64,000 bases of DNA from Hyphomicrobium sp. GTDB taxonomy: Bacteria > Pseudomonadota > Alphaproteobacteria > Rhizobiales > Hyphomicrobiaceae. Position 1 is the stretch's first letter, and every line of letters starts with the position of its first letter. The stretch covers positions 124,001 to 188,000 of the forward strand of contig RXJH01000006.1 of assembly GCA_003987725.1 (NCBI GenBank), given 5' to 3'. Below are positions 46,616 to 58,701 of the stretch, piece by piece. A program made the position numbers and the translations under genes. Under the pieces are notes generated by a model. It saw only the letters and a program-made list of their open reading frames with translations, was not told the DNA's origin and searched no databases.

Positions 46616-47914
46616 TTAAACGGCGGTACGGAGCTTGTCCATGCGTTCCGCTGGCTGAAAACTTTTCGAGAGCTTTGCGACGACCGCGTTAAGCACAAGG
46701 CGCCCCGCGGGCGTGACGCGGATTCTATCCGGACCGAGCACAATTTTCTCGGGCCCCAATCCCGGCCCGGCACAGAGCGCGATGTCGTTCAGTTCATTTT
46801 TCCGCCAGTCGCCCGTCGAGACTGACGGCTGGGGGGCGGATTGCAGCAACCCGAGGCGCTCGAGTTCCGCGACGGCTCCAGCCGAAGGCCGGGCGCCGCC
46901 AAGCTCGGCGAGTTGATCGAGATCGATGCCCTCGCTGAGTCTGAGGCCCATCAGAAGCATTTCGTCGGCTTGCTCGGCGCGGGAAAGCTTCGTCATTTCC
47001 GTGAACCCGTGACCGGCATCCTCGACAAGGGCGGCCCAACCTTCCGGATTGCGCTCGGCGACCGTCGCGGTACGGCCGTCGCCGATCCGAATGCGGCCAT
47101 GCGCGCCAGGCCCAACGCCCGCATATTCCCCGTAGCGCCAATAGAGAAGGTTGTGCCGGCTTTCCGAGCCCGGCCGCGCGTAGTTCGAAACTTCGTAGGC
47201 CGCGAGGCCGCGCTTGCCTGTCATCTCTTCCGTGATCTCGTAGAGCACGCTCGCATCGTGATCGTCCGGAATGATGAGCTTGCCTTGCGCGTGGAGCGCG
47301 GCGTAAGGCGTGTCGGGCTCGATCGTCAGTTGATAGAGCGAGAGATGATCACCCGCGAGATCGAGGGCTTCGCCAAGCTCCGCGCGCCAATCTTCGACCG
47401 TCTGCCCGGGCCGCGCATAGATGAGGTCGAACGAAAATCGTTCGAACGTGCTGCGCGCGATTTCGAGAGCGGCCTTCGCCTCGTCGACACTGTGAATGCG
47501 GCCGAGCTTGCGAAGCTCGTGATCCCGAAGCGACTGCACGCCGATCGACACGCGATTGACGCCCGCGTCGCGAAAACCGCGAAAACGTGCCGCTTCGACG
47601 CTCCCTGGATTGGCTTCGAGCGTAATCTCGGCTTGCGGCGCGATGCCCCAGCGCTTCTCGATGTGCTCGATGATCGCCGCCACCGTACCGGCTTGCATCA
47701 GCGACGGCGTTCCACCGCCGAAGAAGATGCTCGTGACGGTGCGTGGGCCGATTTGCTCGGCGACCCAATCGATCTCGCGTTTATATGCAGCGAGAAACCG
47801 CGCCTCGTCCCAGCCCTTGAAACGCACATGGCTGTTGAAGTCGCAATACGGGCATTTCTGCGCGCAGAACGGCCAATGGACATAAACGCCGAATGTCGCG
47901 TCTCGGTTAGTCAT
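46616..47914 (-). CDS. hemW: Radical SAM haem chaperone HemW
   Basis: A 432-residue coproporphyrinogen-oxidase-like radical SAM protein; characterised HemW proteins are haem chaperones, not oxidases. The cluster cysteines are Cys17, Cys21 and Cys24 ([17 protein letters not shown]). [28 protein letters not shown] and [21 protein letters not shown] follow. The C-terminal domain contains about 30 extra residues (around [16 protein letters not shown]... before [13 protein letters not shown]). The start overlaps the rdgB stop by 8 bases. Confidence 0.94.
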   Translation of the reverse strand: MTNRDATFGVYVHWPFCAQKCPYCDFNSHVRFKGWDEARFLAAYKREIDWVAEQIGPRTVTSIFFGGGTPSLMQAGTVAAIIEHIEKRWGIAPQAEITLEANPGSVEAARFRGFRDAGVNRVSIGVQSLRDHELRKLGRIHSVDEAKAALEIARSTFERFSFDLIYARPGQTVEDWRAELGEALDLAGDHLSLYQLTIEPDTPYAALHAQGKLIIPDDHDASVLYEITEEMTGKRGLAAYEVSNYARPGSESRHNLLYWRYGEYAGVGPGAHGRIRIGDGRTATVAERNPEGWAALVEDAGHGFTEMTKLSRAEQADEMLLMGLRLSEGIDLDQLAELGGARPSAGAVAELERLGLLQSAPQPSVSTGDWRKNELNDIALCAGPGLGPEKIVLGPDRIRVTPAGRLVLNAVVAKLSKSFQPAERMDKLRTAV

Positions 47915-48794
47915 TGTTGCTCGCCGCCAGCATCGCCTTGGCCAACTGCCGCCACGCCGGCTCGTCGCTCGACGTCATCGCACCGAGCTGCCGCTCCAGG
48001 GCACCAAGATAGGATTCGAGCGTCGCGTTCTTCCAGTCCGGCTGGTGAACGGAAAGATCGTCCTTCAAGCGGCCGATGAAAGCCGCAGCCTCGACGCGTG
48101 TCGAAAGACTGGCGGCCGCCGCCGAGAACGCAGCGATATCCCGGCCATTGATCTCCGCTTTTTGAGCGTCCGGCACGATGTCATCCAGCATCGCCGCTTT
48201 GAACGCTGCAAAGGCGCGCGTCCGGTGCGAAATGGCATACTTCTCTTCCGGCTCCATCTCGCCGAACGTCCGTGCATCGCCTTTTGGCACGAACATCGGA
48301 TCGTAACCGAAGCCGTTGCCACCGCGCGGCGGCCAGACGAGGTTGCCGAACACCTTGCCCTCGAATGTCCTGACGTCGCCATTGGGCCACGCAAGGCAGA
48401 GGACCGAGATGAAGTTGGCGCCCGGACCGTCGCCATTCCCGTTCCAGCCATCCCGACGCGCGATCTCGTCCGCGACCTTCTTCATCGCTAGGCCGAAGTC
48501 TTTGCCGGGGCCGGCCCAGCGCGCCGAATAGATGCCCGGAGCCCCATCGAGACAATCGACCTCGAGACCTGAATCGTCAGCAAGCGCCGGCAGCCCCGAC
48601 CCTTCGGCCGCAGCAAGGGCCTTGAGCCGCGCATTGCCTTCGAACGTCGTCTCGGTTTCCTCCGGCTCCGCGAGGCCAAGCTCGCCCGCCGACACGGCAT
48701 CGAGACCGTACGGCTGAATGAGTTGATTGATTTCCCAGACCTTGCCCGGATTGTGACTCGCGACGACGACACGCGTCCCTTTCGAAAGCCGCAT
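47907..48794 (-). CDS. rdgB: XTP/dITP pyrophosphatase with DUF7660-like C-terminal domain
   Basis: A 295-residue protein. Residues 1-205 are a normal RdgB/HAM1 ([66 protein letters not shown]), which hydrolyses non-canonical purine triphosphates. Residues about 225-295 are extra. The pattern [28 protein letters not shown]...[11 protein letters not shown] resembles the small DUF7660 family. Family members without the tail end near residue 205. The ATG at 48794 shares a base with the VOC stop; the 3' end overlaps hemW. Confidence 0.92.
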   Translation of the reverse strand: MRLSKGTRVVVASHNPGKVWEINQLIQPYGLDAVSAGELGLAEPEETETTFEGNARLKALAAAEGSGLPALADDSGLEVDCLDGAPGIYSARWAGPGKDFGLAMKKVADEIARRDGWNGNGDGPGANFISVLCLAWPNGDVRTFEGKVFGNLVWPPRGGNGFGYDPMFVPKGDARTFGEMEPEEKYAISHRTRAFAAFKAAMLDDIVPDAQKAEINGRDIAAFSAAAASLSTRVEAAAFIGRLKDDLSVHQPDWKNATLESYLGALERQLGAMTSSDEPAWRQLAKAMLAASNND

Positions 48795-49228
48795 CACGCC
48801 ACACCCCAGATACGCGGCTCGGCAATCTCGAGGCAGTTTCCTGCCGGATCGCGGAAGTAGATGGAACGTCCGCCGCCCGGCCATTCGAAGTCGGCCTCGA
48901 TCGTCACGCCAAGGCTCTCGAGCTTCGTCCGCCAGAGTGCGATGTCCTCGCCGGACGCGCCGAAGCAGATGTGCCCTTCGCCCTCCGCCCCATGAGGGGG
49001 CACCGGCAACGAACTCTCTGTCGCGGAAAATTGCGTCGCGTCAGGATTGAAAATCAGCAGCATCTGGTCCCCGAAGCGATAGAAGATGTGGCGGCCCGGA
49101 ACAGCCGCAAACGGCTCCATCCCCAGGGCACGACGATAGAAATCCTCGATCCGCGCAAGGTTGGGGGCATAAAGAACCGTTTCAAGAATTCTGAGGGGTT
49201 GAGGACGAGAGTTCAGATCGACGCCCAT
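48794..49228 (-). CDS. VOC-superfamily (glyoxalase/bleomycin resistance-like) protein
   Basis: A 144-residue protein with two beta-alpha-beta-beta-beta modules of the vicinal oxygen chelate fold: [27 protein letters not shown] and [26 protein letters not shown], ending in [20 protein letters not shown] with the usual metal Glu. Probable small-molecule dioxygenase, lyase or binding protein; substrate unknown. The ATG at 49228 overlaps the end of the DUF1772 gene by 16 bases. Confidence 0.85.
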   Translation of the reverse strand: MGVDLNSRPQPLRILETVLYAPNLARIEDFYRRALGMEPFAAVPGRHIFYRFGDQMLLIFNPDATQFSATESSLPVPPHGAEGEGHICFGASGEDIALWRTKLESLGVTIEADFEWPGGGRSIYFRDPAGNCLEIAEPRIWGVA

Positions 49229-49638
49229 AGAAATAATCCAACGCTGAGCGCTCCGAGCGCGCTTCGAACTCCGTGCAGCGTCCCCCACCTCTCGACGAGC
49301 GCCCGCGTTTTTGGCCCGGCGCGCTCGAGCGGGGTTGCTCCAAGCTCTTTGTTGACCGGCATGATTACAAAAAGCGTAAACGGCCAGTTCGCGATGAGAG
49401 CGAGCGCGCCTGCGAACCAGATCCATCGTCCGGTGACCATCGCCTCCAGCGTGCCGAGGATGAACCCGATGATCGCGAGGGACGCCTGCATCTGGAACCC
49501 GCGCGCGTAGCTCGGCTTCCATTCCGCAAGCATGGCATGATCATCGAGGCCGAGCCGGGCCGGCTGCTCCGCCCAGTTGATGTAGATGGCCGCGCCCGTG
49601 AAGAGCGCGGCGACGACAAGGGCGAATTCTCCAAACAT
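49213..49638 (-). CDS. DUF1772-like membrane protein
   Basis: A 141-residue protein with four membrane helices. EQPARLGLDDHAMLAEWKPSYARGFQMQASLAIIGF and FTLFVIMPVNKEL fit the DUF1772 family (anthrone oxygenase-like). No activity is known. It lies 24 bases after rph and overlaps the VOC gene, so it is co-expressed with them. Confidence 0.8.
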   Translation of the reverse strand: MFGEFALVVAALFTGAAIYINWAEQPARLGLDDHAMLAEWKPSYARGFQMQASLAIIGFILGTLEAMVTGRWIWFAGALALIANWPFTLFVIMPVNKELGATPLERAGPKTRALVERWGTLHGVRSALGALSVGLFLWASI

Positions 49639-49662
49639 GCCCTGCCACCTTTTGTAACGGCC

Positions 49663-50376
49663 TTACGCCACTGTGAGCTTCTGCAGCTGCACCAATTCGC
49701 CGATGCCCTTCTTCGCGAGCTGCATGAGTTCGGTGAAACGCTCCTCGCTGAAGGGCGTCGTCTCGGCCGTTCCCTGGATTTCGACGATGCCGCCCGTGCC
49801 GGTCATCACGAAATTTGAATCGGCGTCCGCATTGCTGTCTTCGGCGTAGTCGAGGTCGAGCACCGGCTCGCCCTTGTAAAGCCCGCAGGAAACCGCCGCC
49901 ACGTGGTCACGCAAGACGTTTTCCTTCACCATGTCACGCATTTTCATCCATTGGATGCAATCATGCAGAGCAACCCAGGCGCCGGTGATCGACGCCGTGC
50001 GCGTCCCGCCGTCGGCCTGGATGACGTCGCAGTCGACCGTGATCTGGCGTTCGCCGAGCTTATTGAGATCGACGACGGCGCGGAGCGCGCGGCCGACAAG
50101 CCGCTGAATTTCCTGTGTTCGGCCCGAAGGATGGCCGCTCGTCACCTCGCGCCGCGTGCGCTCGTGCGTCGACCGCGGCAACATCGCGTATTCGGCGGTA
50201 ACCCAGCCGCGGCCTTGCCCCTTGAGCCACTGTGGCAGACGCTCTTCCAAGCTGGCCGTACATAAAACGTGCGTATCGCCGAACTTGATGAGGCAAGAGC
50301 CCTCGGCGTGTTTTGAAACGGCGCGCTCGATCGACACACGGCGCAGCTCGTCCGGCTTGCGTTTAGAAGGTCGCAT
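49663..50376 (-). CDS. rph: Ribonuclease PH
   Basis: A 237-residue phosphorolytic RNase that trims tRNA 3' ends. [70 protein letters not shown] and [18 protein letters not shown] are typical. It is divergent from hrcA and heads the minus-strand cluster, an order (hrcA opposite rph-rdgB-hemW) common in Hyphomicrobiales. Confidence 0.97.
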   Translation of the reverse strand: MRPSKRKPDELRRVSIERAVSKHAEGSCLIKFGDTHVLCTASLEERLPQWLKGQGRGWVTAEYAMLPRSTHERTRREVTSGHPSGRTQEIQRLVGRALRAVVDLNKLGERQITVDCDVIQADGGTRTASITGAWVALHDCIQWMKMRDMVKENVLRDHVAAVSCGLYKGEPVLDLDYAEDSNADADSNFVMTGTGGIVEIQGTAETTPFSEERFTELMQLAKKGIGELVQLQKLTVA

Positions 50377-50478
50377 GTTTTCCCTGAATTGTTAACGTTG
50401 CGGCCGCGACCCTAAAGAAGGCTCTTGGGTCCAGCAACCGGAAACAGGGCTAACTTTACCTCTTGGCCCGCGAGGCAT

Positions 50479-50507
50479 TTGACGCCGGGCCCCGCGGTTC
50501 ATAGATT
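50479..50507 (+). promoter_or_regulatory. Likely sigma-70 promoter of hrcA
   Basis: TTGACG (50479-50484) and TAGATT (50502-50507) are separated by 17 bases, ending 26 bases before the ATG of hrcA. Both hexamers are close to the vegetative consensus. No CIRCE inverted repeat (GCACTC/GAGTGC) is visible in this region. Confidence 0.6.
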
Positions 50508-50533
50508 CGAAAAGCGTGAGAATTGAGGACCCT

Positions 50534-51607
50534 ATGGCGAGTGCGACGCTGCTCAGCGGCAAAACCCAGCTCCAGAAGCTGGACGAGCGTTCACGGACTA
50601 TTCTTCGAAGAATTGTCGAAAGTTACCTCGCGACAGGCGAGCCGGTCGGCTCGCGCAACCTGTCTCGCGCCCTGCCGATCGCCCTGTCGCCGGCCTCGAT
50701 TCGCAACGTCATGTCGGATCTCGAGCAGCTCGGCCTTATCATCTCCCCCCACACATCCGCCGGACGCCTGCCGACGCAGCTCGGCCTGCGGCTCTTCGTC
50801 GACGGCCTGCTCGAAGTCGGCGACGTATCGATGGACGAGCGCCGCCAGATCGAGACGCAGATTGCCTACCGCCGCGACAAATCCGTCGATCAGCTTTTGA
50901 GTGAAGCCGGCGAACTCATCTCGGGCCTCTCCCACTGTGCGGGCGTCGTGCTTGCGGAAAAGCAGGTCGCGCGGCTGCGGCACATCGAATTCGTGCCTCT
51001 GGAACCGGGGCGCGGACTGGTAATCCTCGTTGACGAAGATCAGAACGTCGAAAACCGCATTATCAACTTGCCGGAAGGCTTGCCGCCCTCGGCGCTTCAG
51101 GAAGCGTCGAATTATCTCAACACCCATCTCCGCGGCATGACGCTCGCGGAAGCCAAGGCCGAAATCGAAAAGTCGTTGAGCGCGGCCAAGGCCGAGCTCG
51201 ATCAGCTGACCCAGAAAGTCATCAAGGCGGGCCTCGCCGAGTGGTCGGGCGTCTCCGACGACCGCAAAAGCCTCATCGTGCGCGGCCAAAGCAATCTTTT
51301 GAAGGATGTCACGGCAGCGGAGGATCTCGAGCGCATCCGTCAGCTCTTCGACGCATTCGAATCGAAGCAGGACATTGTCGAGCTGCTGGGTGCCTCCGAA
51401 ACGGCCGAAGGCGTGCGCATTTTTATCGGCTCGGAAAACAAATTGTTCTCCCTTTCGGGCTCTTCTCTGATCGTCGCCCCGTTCAGGGACCAGACGCGCC
51501 ATGTCGTCGGTGTCCTCGGCGTCATCGGCCCGACGCGGCTCAACTACGCTCGTATTATTCCGATGGTGGATTATACGGCGAAGCTCGTAAGCCGCCTCAT
51601 CGGCTGA
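50534..51607 (+). CDS. hrcA: Heat-inducible transcription repressor HrcA
   Basis: A 357-residue repressor of chaperonin genes through CIRCE elements. The winged-helix region ([48 protein letters not shown]) is followed by the GAF-like dimerisation domain. [20 protein letters not shown] is typical. ATG 50534 has GAGGA upstream. hrcA precedes grpE, as expected, but I saw no CIRCE before grpE or dnaK here; in alphaproteobacteria its usual target is groESL. Confidence 0.95.
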   Translation: MASATLLSGKTQLQKLDERSRTILRRIVESYLATGEPVGSRNLSRALPIALSPASIRNVMSDLEQLGLIISPHTSAGRLPTQLGLRLFVDGLLEVGDVSMDERRQIETQIAYRRDKSVDQLLSEAGELISGLSHCAGVVLAEKQVARLRHIEFVPLEPGRGLVILVDEDQNVENRIINLPEGLPPSALQEASNYLNTHLRGMTLAEAKAEIEKSLSAAKAELDQLTQKVIKAGLAEWSGVSDDRKSLIVRGQSNLLKDVTAAEDLERIRQLFDAFESKQDIVELLGASETAEGVRIFIGSENKLFSLSGSSLIVAPFRDQTRHVVGVLGVIGPTRLNYARIIPMVDYTAKLVSRLIG

Positions 51608-51734
51608 GATTTCAAGGCAGCCAGTTACGCCGCCGGGCGTTGTGCTTTTTGAAGCGCCTTGATTTTTCCCCTGCCGCGGCCGATATCGCGGGACCCTTCG
51701 GAATTCACCATTGGCACTTTCAGCGAAGAGAAAA

Positions 51735-52391
51735 ATGAGCGACGAACAGAAGCCGGTCGACGAACACGTTCAACCGCCCGCCTCGGCAGCCTCGCCGGAT
51801 GACGTCGGCGTCGAACAGCTCAAGGCCATGATCGGCGCCCTTCAGAACGATCTCGACAAGAGGTTGGAAGATCTGTCTGGCAAGCAGGACCAGTACCTGC
51901 GCGCCGTCGCCGAGACCGAAAACGTCCGGCGCCGCCTTGAAAAGGAAAAGGAAGAGACGGCCAAGTACGCAGTCACCAAGTTCGCGAAAGACATCCTGTC
52001 CGTCGGCGACAATTTCCAGCGCGTCATAGCCGCAGTTCCCAAAGAGGCTGTCGAAACCGATCCGGCGCTGAAGACCTTGCTCGACGGCGTCGTTCTTGCT
52101 GAACGCGACTATAAGTCCGTCCTCGAACGCTTCGGCGTTCGCGCCATCGACCCGACTGGCCAGCCTTTCGACCCCCACCACCATCAGGCGGTGATGGAGA
52201 AGGAAGATACGAGCGTCCCCGCCGGCACGGTGCTGCAGGTGTATCAGGTCGGCTATCTGCTCGATGACCGCTGCCTGCGTCCCGCCATGGCGGTCGTTTC
52301 CCGCGGCGGCCCGAAGGCGGCAAAAAATGGCGATGCAGCCGTGCCGGAAGGCTCACAGGCCACCCCGCCATCCGGTGCGTCCGATGCATAG
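51735..52391 (+). CDS. grpE: Nucleotide exchange factor GrpE
   Basis: A 218-residue GrpE that speeds ADP release from DnaK. A long helical N-terminal half (QLKAMIGALQNDLDKRLEDLSGKQDQYLRAVAETENVRRRLEKEKEE) forms the dimer stalk; the beta domain is around FGVRAIDPTGQPFDPHHHQAVM and VYQVGYLLDDRCLRPAMAVVS. The ATG at 51735 follows GAAGAG. A TTG eight codons upstream is unlikely. Confidence 0.95.
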   Translation: MSDEQKPVDEHVQPPASAASPDDVGVEQLKAMIGALQNDLDKRLEDLSGKQDQYLRAVAETENVRRRLEKEKEETAKYAVTKFAKDILSVGDNFQRVIAAVPKEAVETDPALKTLLDGVVLAERDYKSVLERFGVRAIDPTGQPFDPHHHQAVMEKEDTSVPAGTVLQVYQVGYLLDDRCLRPAMAVVSRGGPKAAKNGDAAVPEGSQATPPSGASDA

Positions 52392-52745
52392 GCAGTGGAC
52401 GTTTCGCTTCCTCCGGTTTGGAGACAAACCTTAGGAATTTTAAAATACGAGCTTCGCATAAGAGGGGGGCTCGTATTGCCCGATCGCTTTCGATACCCGT
52501 CGAAAGCCCTGAAAATAGATGAGTTTTTGAAGACGAGTGCCGACCGCTGCCGTGTAATCGAAGAGGCTAGAAAGTGATCTGTCGCGGGTGGAAGAAGCGT
52601 TGCACCCCCAAAACAGGCCCCTATATAACCCTCGGTTACACTATTGAAATCCTGGGGACCGGTGCCTCTAACCTCTCGTTGGGGCGCACGTCGGATGCCA
52701 AACAGGGTCCACCCGGTCTGCCGCAACTGAGAAGGATTGACACGA
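52392..52745 (+). promoter_or_regulatory. dnaK upstream region with a candidate heat-shock promoter
   Basis: 354 bases between grpE and dnaK with no gene. At 52600-52629, TTGCAC is followed after 12 bases by CCCCTATAT, resembling the RpoH (sigma-32) pattern of a TTG box and a CCCC-containing -10. The same site also reads as sigma-70-like (TTGCAC, 16 bases, TATATA). It lies about 120 bases before the dnaK ATG. The rest of the region is unremarkable. Confidence 0.5.
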
Positions 52746-54674
<1,929 letters not shown>

Positions 54675-54690
54675 GAGTTGAGCTCAAAAT

Positions 54691-54747
54691 CGCCCTCGGA
54701 CCACCTGGCCGCCCCAGAAAATGGAGCGCCGGGCTGGCCTGAGGGCG
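54691..54747. other. Hairpin between dnaK and dnaJ
   Basis: CGCCCTC (54691-54697) pairs with GAGGGCG (54741-54747), enclosing about 43 bases that contain further GC complementarity. An A-rich stretch (AAAAATTGAG) follows, not a T tract, so on the plus strand it may attenuate or process rather than terminate. It would give different dnaK and dnaJ levels. Confidence 0.45.
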
Positions 54748-54832
54748 AAAAATTGAGATAAAACGCTCGTCATCGTTGCGACCATTCGCCGACCATCAAC
54801 CATTCACCTAACGGGTCATAGAACAGCGCACC

Positions 54833-55984
54833 ATGGCTAAGCGCGATTATTATGAGATCCTCGGCGTCAAGCGGAGCGCCACCGATATTGAGATTAAATC
54901 CTCCTATCGAACCCTCGCCAAGGAATGCCATCCCGACCGTAATGCGGGAGACAAAGAGGCGGAGCGCCGGTTCAAGGAGGTCAACGAGGCCTACGAGGCC
55001 CTGAAGGATCCGCAGAAGCGCGCCGCTTACGATCAATTCGGTCATGCCGCGTTTGAAGGCGGCATGGGCGGGCGCGGCGGTCCGGGCTTTGGGCCCGACT
55101 TCGCATCCTCTATGTCGGACATCTTCGACGATCTGTTCGGCGAATTCATGGGCGGACGGCGGGGCCAAGGTGGCGGCCGCTCCCGAACCGGCCGCGAGGC
55201 GGGCGCCGATCTTCGCTACAACCTCGAAATCACGCTCGCCGAAGCCTACACCGGCAAGACCGCGCAGATCCGCGTGCCGGCCAGCGTCAAGTGCGAAACC
55301 TGCTCGGGCTCGGGCGCCAAACCCGGAACGAAAGCGAAAACCTGCACGACCTGCGGCGGTGTCGGTAAAGTCCGTGCGAGCCAAGGCTTCTTCACGATCG
55401 AACGCACCTGCCCCCACTGCCAGGGCCGCGGCGAGATGATCGACGACCCATGCACCGACTGCTCAGGCTCCGGCCGCGTTCAGAAAGAGCGCACGCTCTC
55501 GGTGAACATTCCAGCCGGTGTCGAGGACGGCACCCGTATTCGGCTCGCTGGCGAGGGCGAAGCAGGCCTCCGGGGCGGCGCACCGGGCGACCTTTACATC
55601 TTCCTGTCGATCAAGCCGCACGAGTTTTTCCAGCGCGATGGCGCCGACGTTTTCTGCAAAGTGCCGATATCGATGACGACCGCCGCGCTTGGCGGTCAGA
55701 TCGATGTGCCGACCCTCGAAGGCACGACCACCCGCGTCAAAATCCCGGAAGGCACAGAAAGCCGCAAGCAGTTCCGCCTGCGCGGCAAGGGCATGCCTGT
55801 GCTTCGCGCGAAAGTCTCCGGCGACATGTACATCGAGGTCGAGGTCGAAACGCCGAAAAACCTGACGCGCAAACAGCGCGAGCTCCTCGAGGAGTTCGAG
55901 CGCGCGAGCCACAAAGAGACGAGCCCGGAAAGCGCCGGTTTCTTCTCGCGGGTTAAGGAATTTTTCGAAGGCAAGAGCGGCTGA
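54833..55984 (+). CDS. dnaJ: Chaperone protein DnaJ (Hsp40)
   Basis: A 383-residue type I Hsp40. J domain at residues 1-70 with the HPD motif (KECHPDRN), then a Gly/Phe-rich stretch ([14 protein letters not shown]). The zinc-binding domain has four CxxCxGxG repeats ([32 protein letters not shown]). The C-terminal substrate domains follow. It stimulates DnaK ATPase. Confidence 0.98.
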   Translation: MAKRDYYEILGVKRSATDIEIKSSYRTLAKECHPDRNAGDKEAERRFKEVNEAYEALKDPQKRAAYDQFGHAAFEGGMGGRGGPGFGPDFASSMSDIFDDLFGEFMGGRRGQGGGRSRTGREAGADLRYNLEITLAEAYTGKTAQIRVPASVKCETCSGSGAKPGTKAKTCTTCGGVGKVRASQGFFTIERTCPHCQGRGEMIDDPCTDCSGSGRVQKERTLSVNIPAGVEDGTRIRLAGEGEAGLRGGAPGDLYIFLSIKPHEFFQRDGADVFCKVPISMTTAALGGQIDVPTLEGTTTRVKIPEGTESRKQFRLRGKGMPVLRAKVSGDMYIEVEVETPKNLTRKQRELLEEFERASHKETSPESAGFFSRVKEFFEGKSG

Positions 55985-56087
55985 CGGTACCGCCCTGACG
56001 CTCGCGCCTGTCGATCCTTGCCAAAGGTTTGAAAGCCGTTAGGGTCCGGCCTCAGAAACCTTGCTCCAGCCCCGACGCCCGAATTCC

Positions 56088-56687
56088 ATGTCAGCCGCCT
56101 CCACATCCGACCCGCGTCTGCTTTTCTTCGCGGGCAGTGCCCGTTTGAACTCGTTCAACAAGCGCCTGGCAAAACTCGGCGCCGTGATCGCGGACGTCAA
56201 CAGCATCCCCTCGACGTTCGTCGACCTCGCCGACTATCCGATGCCGATCTATCATGGCGACCTCGAAGAGGAAGAGGGGCCGCCCGACAATGCCCGCAAG
56301 CTGAAGAACTTGATGCGGGCCCACACCGGCATCTTCATCGTCAGCCCCGAGTACAACGCCTCGTTCTCGCCGCTCCTCAAGAACACCATCGACTGGATCA
56401 GCCATACCCGCGACGACGGCGAAGCGCCGCTCGAAGTCTTCCGGACGCGCGTCTTTGCGCTCGCGTCGGCTTCAGGAGGCGGTCTCGGCGGCCTTCGCGG
56501 TCTGATGCAGCTCCGCGCCGTTCTCGAACTCGGCACGGGAGCGCTGGTGCTTCCCGAACAGTTCGCCCTGCCCCGAATGCGCGACGCCTTCGACGACAAC
56601 GGCCACTTGAAAAACAAGGATCAGACCGAGCAGCTGAAGGCGGTCATCCAGAAACTCGCACGCGCCGCCCGCGTGCTCCACGGTTAA
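56088..56687 (+). CDS. NADPH-dependent FMN reductase family protein
   Basis: A 199-residue flavodoxin-like reductase. FFAGSARLNSFNKRLAKLG binds FMN phosphate and FIVSPEYNASFSPLLKNTIDWIS is the second family motif. LASASGGGLGGLRGLMQLRAVLE follows. Members reduce quinones, azo dyes or chromate with NAD(P)H. The substrate is unknown. Eight bases separate it from pyrF, so they may be co-expressed. Confidence 0.88.
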   Translation: MSAASTSDPRLLFFAGSARLNSFNKRLAKLGAVIADVNSIPSTFVDLADYPMPIYHGDLEEEEGPPDNARKLKNLMRAHTGIFIVSPEYNASFSPLLKNTIDWISHTRDDGEAPLEVFRTRVFALASASGGGLGGLRGLMQLRAVLELGTGALVLPEQFALPRMRDAFDDNGHLKNKDQTEQLKAVIQKLARAARVLHG

Positions 56688-56695
56688 GCGGAAAC

Positions 56696-57397
56696 ATGAT
56701 CGATCGCGCCACACGGGACAAACTGATCGTTGCTCTGGATCTGCCGTCCTACGACGCGGCCCGCGCCCTGGTCGATCGCCTCGGTGAGACCGTCAGCTTC
56801 TACAAGATCGGGCTCGAGCTTCTGTTTTCCGACGGCCTGTCGTTGGCTCAGGAACTGAAGCAAGAAGGCAAGCGTGTCTTTCTCGATCTGAAGTTTCTCG
56901 ACATCGGCAACACCGTCGAACATGCCGTGCGCGCGGCCGCGAAACTGGGCGTCGATTTCATCACCGTCCACGGCCACGACACGAAGACGCTGAGAGCCGC
57001 CCTGCGCGGACGCGGCGACACAAGCCTGAAGTTGCTCGCCGTCACCGTTCTGACGAACCTCGATCAGGCCGACCTCGATGAGCAGGGCATCGCCGCAACG
57101 CCGTCCGGATTGGTTATCGGCCGCGCCCGCATGGCGGAGAAGGCAGGCTTCGACGGCGTGATCGCGTCGGGCCAGGAAGCCGCCGCCGTTCGCGCCGAAA
57201 CCGATCCGCAGTTCCTGATCGTGACGCCGGGCATCCGTCTCCCGGGAGCCGAGACCGGCGACCAAACCCGTATCACCACCCCCGAAGACGCACTGCGCTT
57301 CGGCGCCAACCATATCGTCGTCGGCCGGCCGATAAACGCCGCTCCGGACCCCAAAGCTGCCGCCGAAACGTTCCTGGCGCACATTGCGAAGGCCTGA
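56696..57397 (+). CDS. pyrF: Orotidine 5'-phosphate decarboxylase
   Basis: A 233-residue OMP decarboxylase giving UMP. The catalytic tetrad lies in VFLDLKFLDIGNTVEHAV (Asp-x-Lys-x2-Asp). IVALDLPSYDAARALVDRLG opens the barrel and IVTPGIRLPGAETGDQTRI precedes the C-terminal FGANHIVVGRPI phosphate loop. ATG 56696. Confidence 0.96.
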   Translation: MIDRATRDKLIVALDLPSYDAARALVDRLGETVSFYKIGLELLFSDGLSLAQELKQEGKRVFLDLKFLDIGNTVEHAVRAAAKLGVDFITVHGHDTKTLRAALRGRGDTSLKLLAVTVLTNLDQADLDEQGIAATPSGLVIGRARMAEKAGFDGVIASGQEAAAVRAETDPQFLIVTPGIRLPGAETGDQTRITTPEDALRFGANHIVVGRPINAAPDPKAAAETFLAHIAKA

Positions 57398-57569
57398 GCT
57401 GCGTCCAGAGTTTCCACGCCAATTCCGTTGGCCGATCATGGCCTTGCCACAGCATCGCCCATCTCTCACCACGTCAGGCCCACACTTCGCATTTACCGAG
57501 CCTTAACCGTCCAAAGGATTAGCTCCGAGACGGCCGAGGGGTAAGTTCAGGCGGGGTTTCACGAGCGTG

Positions 57570-58586
57570 ATGCGTTGGCTTTGGCGTTTGACCAAGCAAG
57601 CACCATTGTTTGCGGCAATGGTCGTGGTGGCCGGATCGGCCCTGATGCTGACCCACGCCCGGGCTGACGAAGCCGCTGCGGAAAAGCCGCTTCCGTCCGT
57701 CGTCGAAGCCGCCCTCATCATGAAAGAGATCGTGCCCGAAGCGCCGGTCTATATCCGCGTCTTTAAGGAAGAGTCGGAGCTCGAAGTCTGGAAGGCACGC
57801 CCGAACGGCCGCTACGCGCTGGTCAAGACGTTCCCCGTTTGCAATTGGGGCGGAACGCTTGGACCCAAACAGACGACCGGCGATCTGATGTCGCCCGAAG
57901 GCTTCTACGGCGTCACTGAGGACGCGCTGAAGCCCGACAGCAAATATCACCTCGCCTTCAATATCGGCTACCCGAACGCCCTCGACCGAGCGCTCGGCCG
58001 CACCGGCGGTTTCATCATGGTGCACGGCGACTGCAAGAGCGTCGGCTGTTTCGCCATGTCCGACAAATACATCGAAGAAATCTACGCATTCGTTCGCGAT
58101 GCGCTGAACGCAGGCGAGACGCACGTCCCTGTCCACGTCTTCCCCTTCCGCATGTCGGCGGAAAACATGAAGCGCCACACCGACAACCCGGCGCGGGATA
58201 CCTGGAAGCCCCTGAAGGAAGCCTACGACGACTTCACGCGAACCCGCGAACCGCCGAAGATCGGCATGTGCGGCAAGCGTTACATCGTCAATTCACTGAC
58301 GCCCGTCGGCAACGATCCGAATGCCGCTTGCCCGACACTGATCGGCAAACGCATCGCCCCGCTTTCGCCCCGCAACGCCAAGCGTCTCGTTAAGGCAGAT
58401 CCGAAACTCCAGGCCGTCGGCCCGAAGCTGAAATCGGCGGAAGCCGGCACCGGCTGGAATTCGGTCGTCTCAGGCACGATGTTCGCCTGGGGCTCCGACC
58501 CCGCCAGTGCGAGCCCTCGGAGCAAACCGCATCAGAACAGCGGCGACGCGGCCCTCGGCGCCGTGCAACCCATCCTGAACCGCTGA
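57570..58586 (+). CDS. Exported L,D-transpeptidase (YafK-like)
   Basis: A 338-residue protein with a signal/anchor helix (PLFAAMVVVAGSALMLTHARA). The YkuD domain carries the catalytic motif HGDCKSVGCFAM, with nucleophile Cys160. YIRVFKEESELEVWKARPNGRYALVKTFPVCNWGG opens the domain, as in YafK-type proteins. YafK itself removes Braun lipoprotein links, so it may cut or form 3-3 cross-links. The tail (last 100 residues) is Ser/Pro-rich without known domain. GTG/ATG start; ATG 57570 used. Confidence 0.88.
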   Translation: MRWLWRLTKQAPLFAAMVVVAGSALMLTHARADEAAAEKPLPSVVEAALIMKEIVPEAPVYIRVFKEESELEVWKARPNGRYALVKTFPVCNWGGTLGPKQTTGDLMSPEGFYGVTEDALKPDSKYHLAFNIGYPNALDRALGRTGGFIMVHGDCKSVGCFAMSDKYIEEIYAFVRDALNAGETHVPVHVFPFRMSAENMKRHTDNPARDTWKPLKEAYDDFTRTREPPKIGMCGKRYIVNSLTPVGNDPNAACPTLIGKRIAPLSPRNAKRLVKADPKLQAVGPKLKSAEAGTGWNSVVSGTMFAWGSDPASASPRSKPHQNSGDAALGAVQPILNR

Positions 58587-58701
58587 CGGGATAGCCCGCC
58601 CCCATCACCCCGGTTGCCGAGACGGGGCCGGTCCGGCTATGGCTCCTCACCGGACAATGATGCTCGCGCCAATGGCCCGAGTTCAAAAGAAAGAGATTGC
58701 C

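Noticed and set aside
50377-52745. Possible CIRCE element for HrcA
   Set aside because: I looked for GCACTC with a nine-base spacer and GAGTGC before hrcA, grpE and dnaK and saw none.
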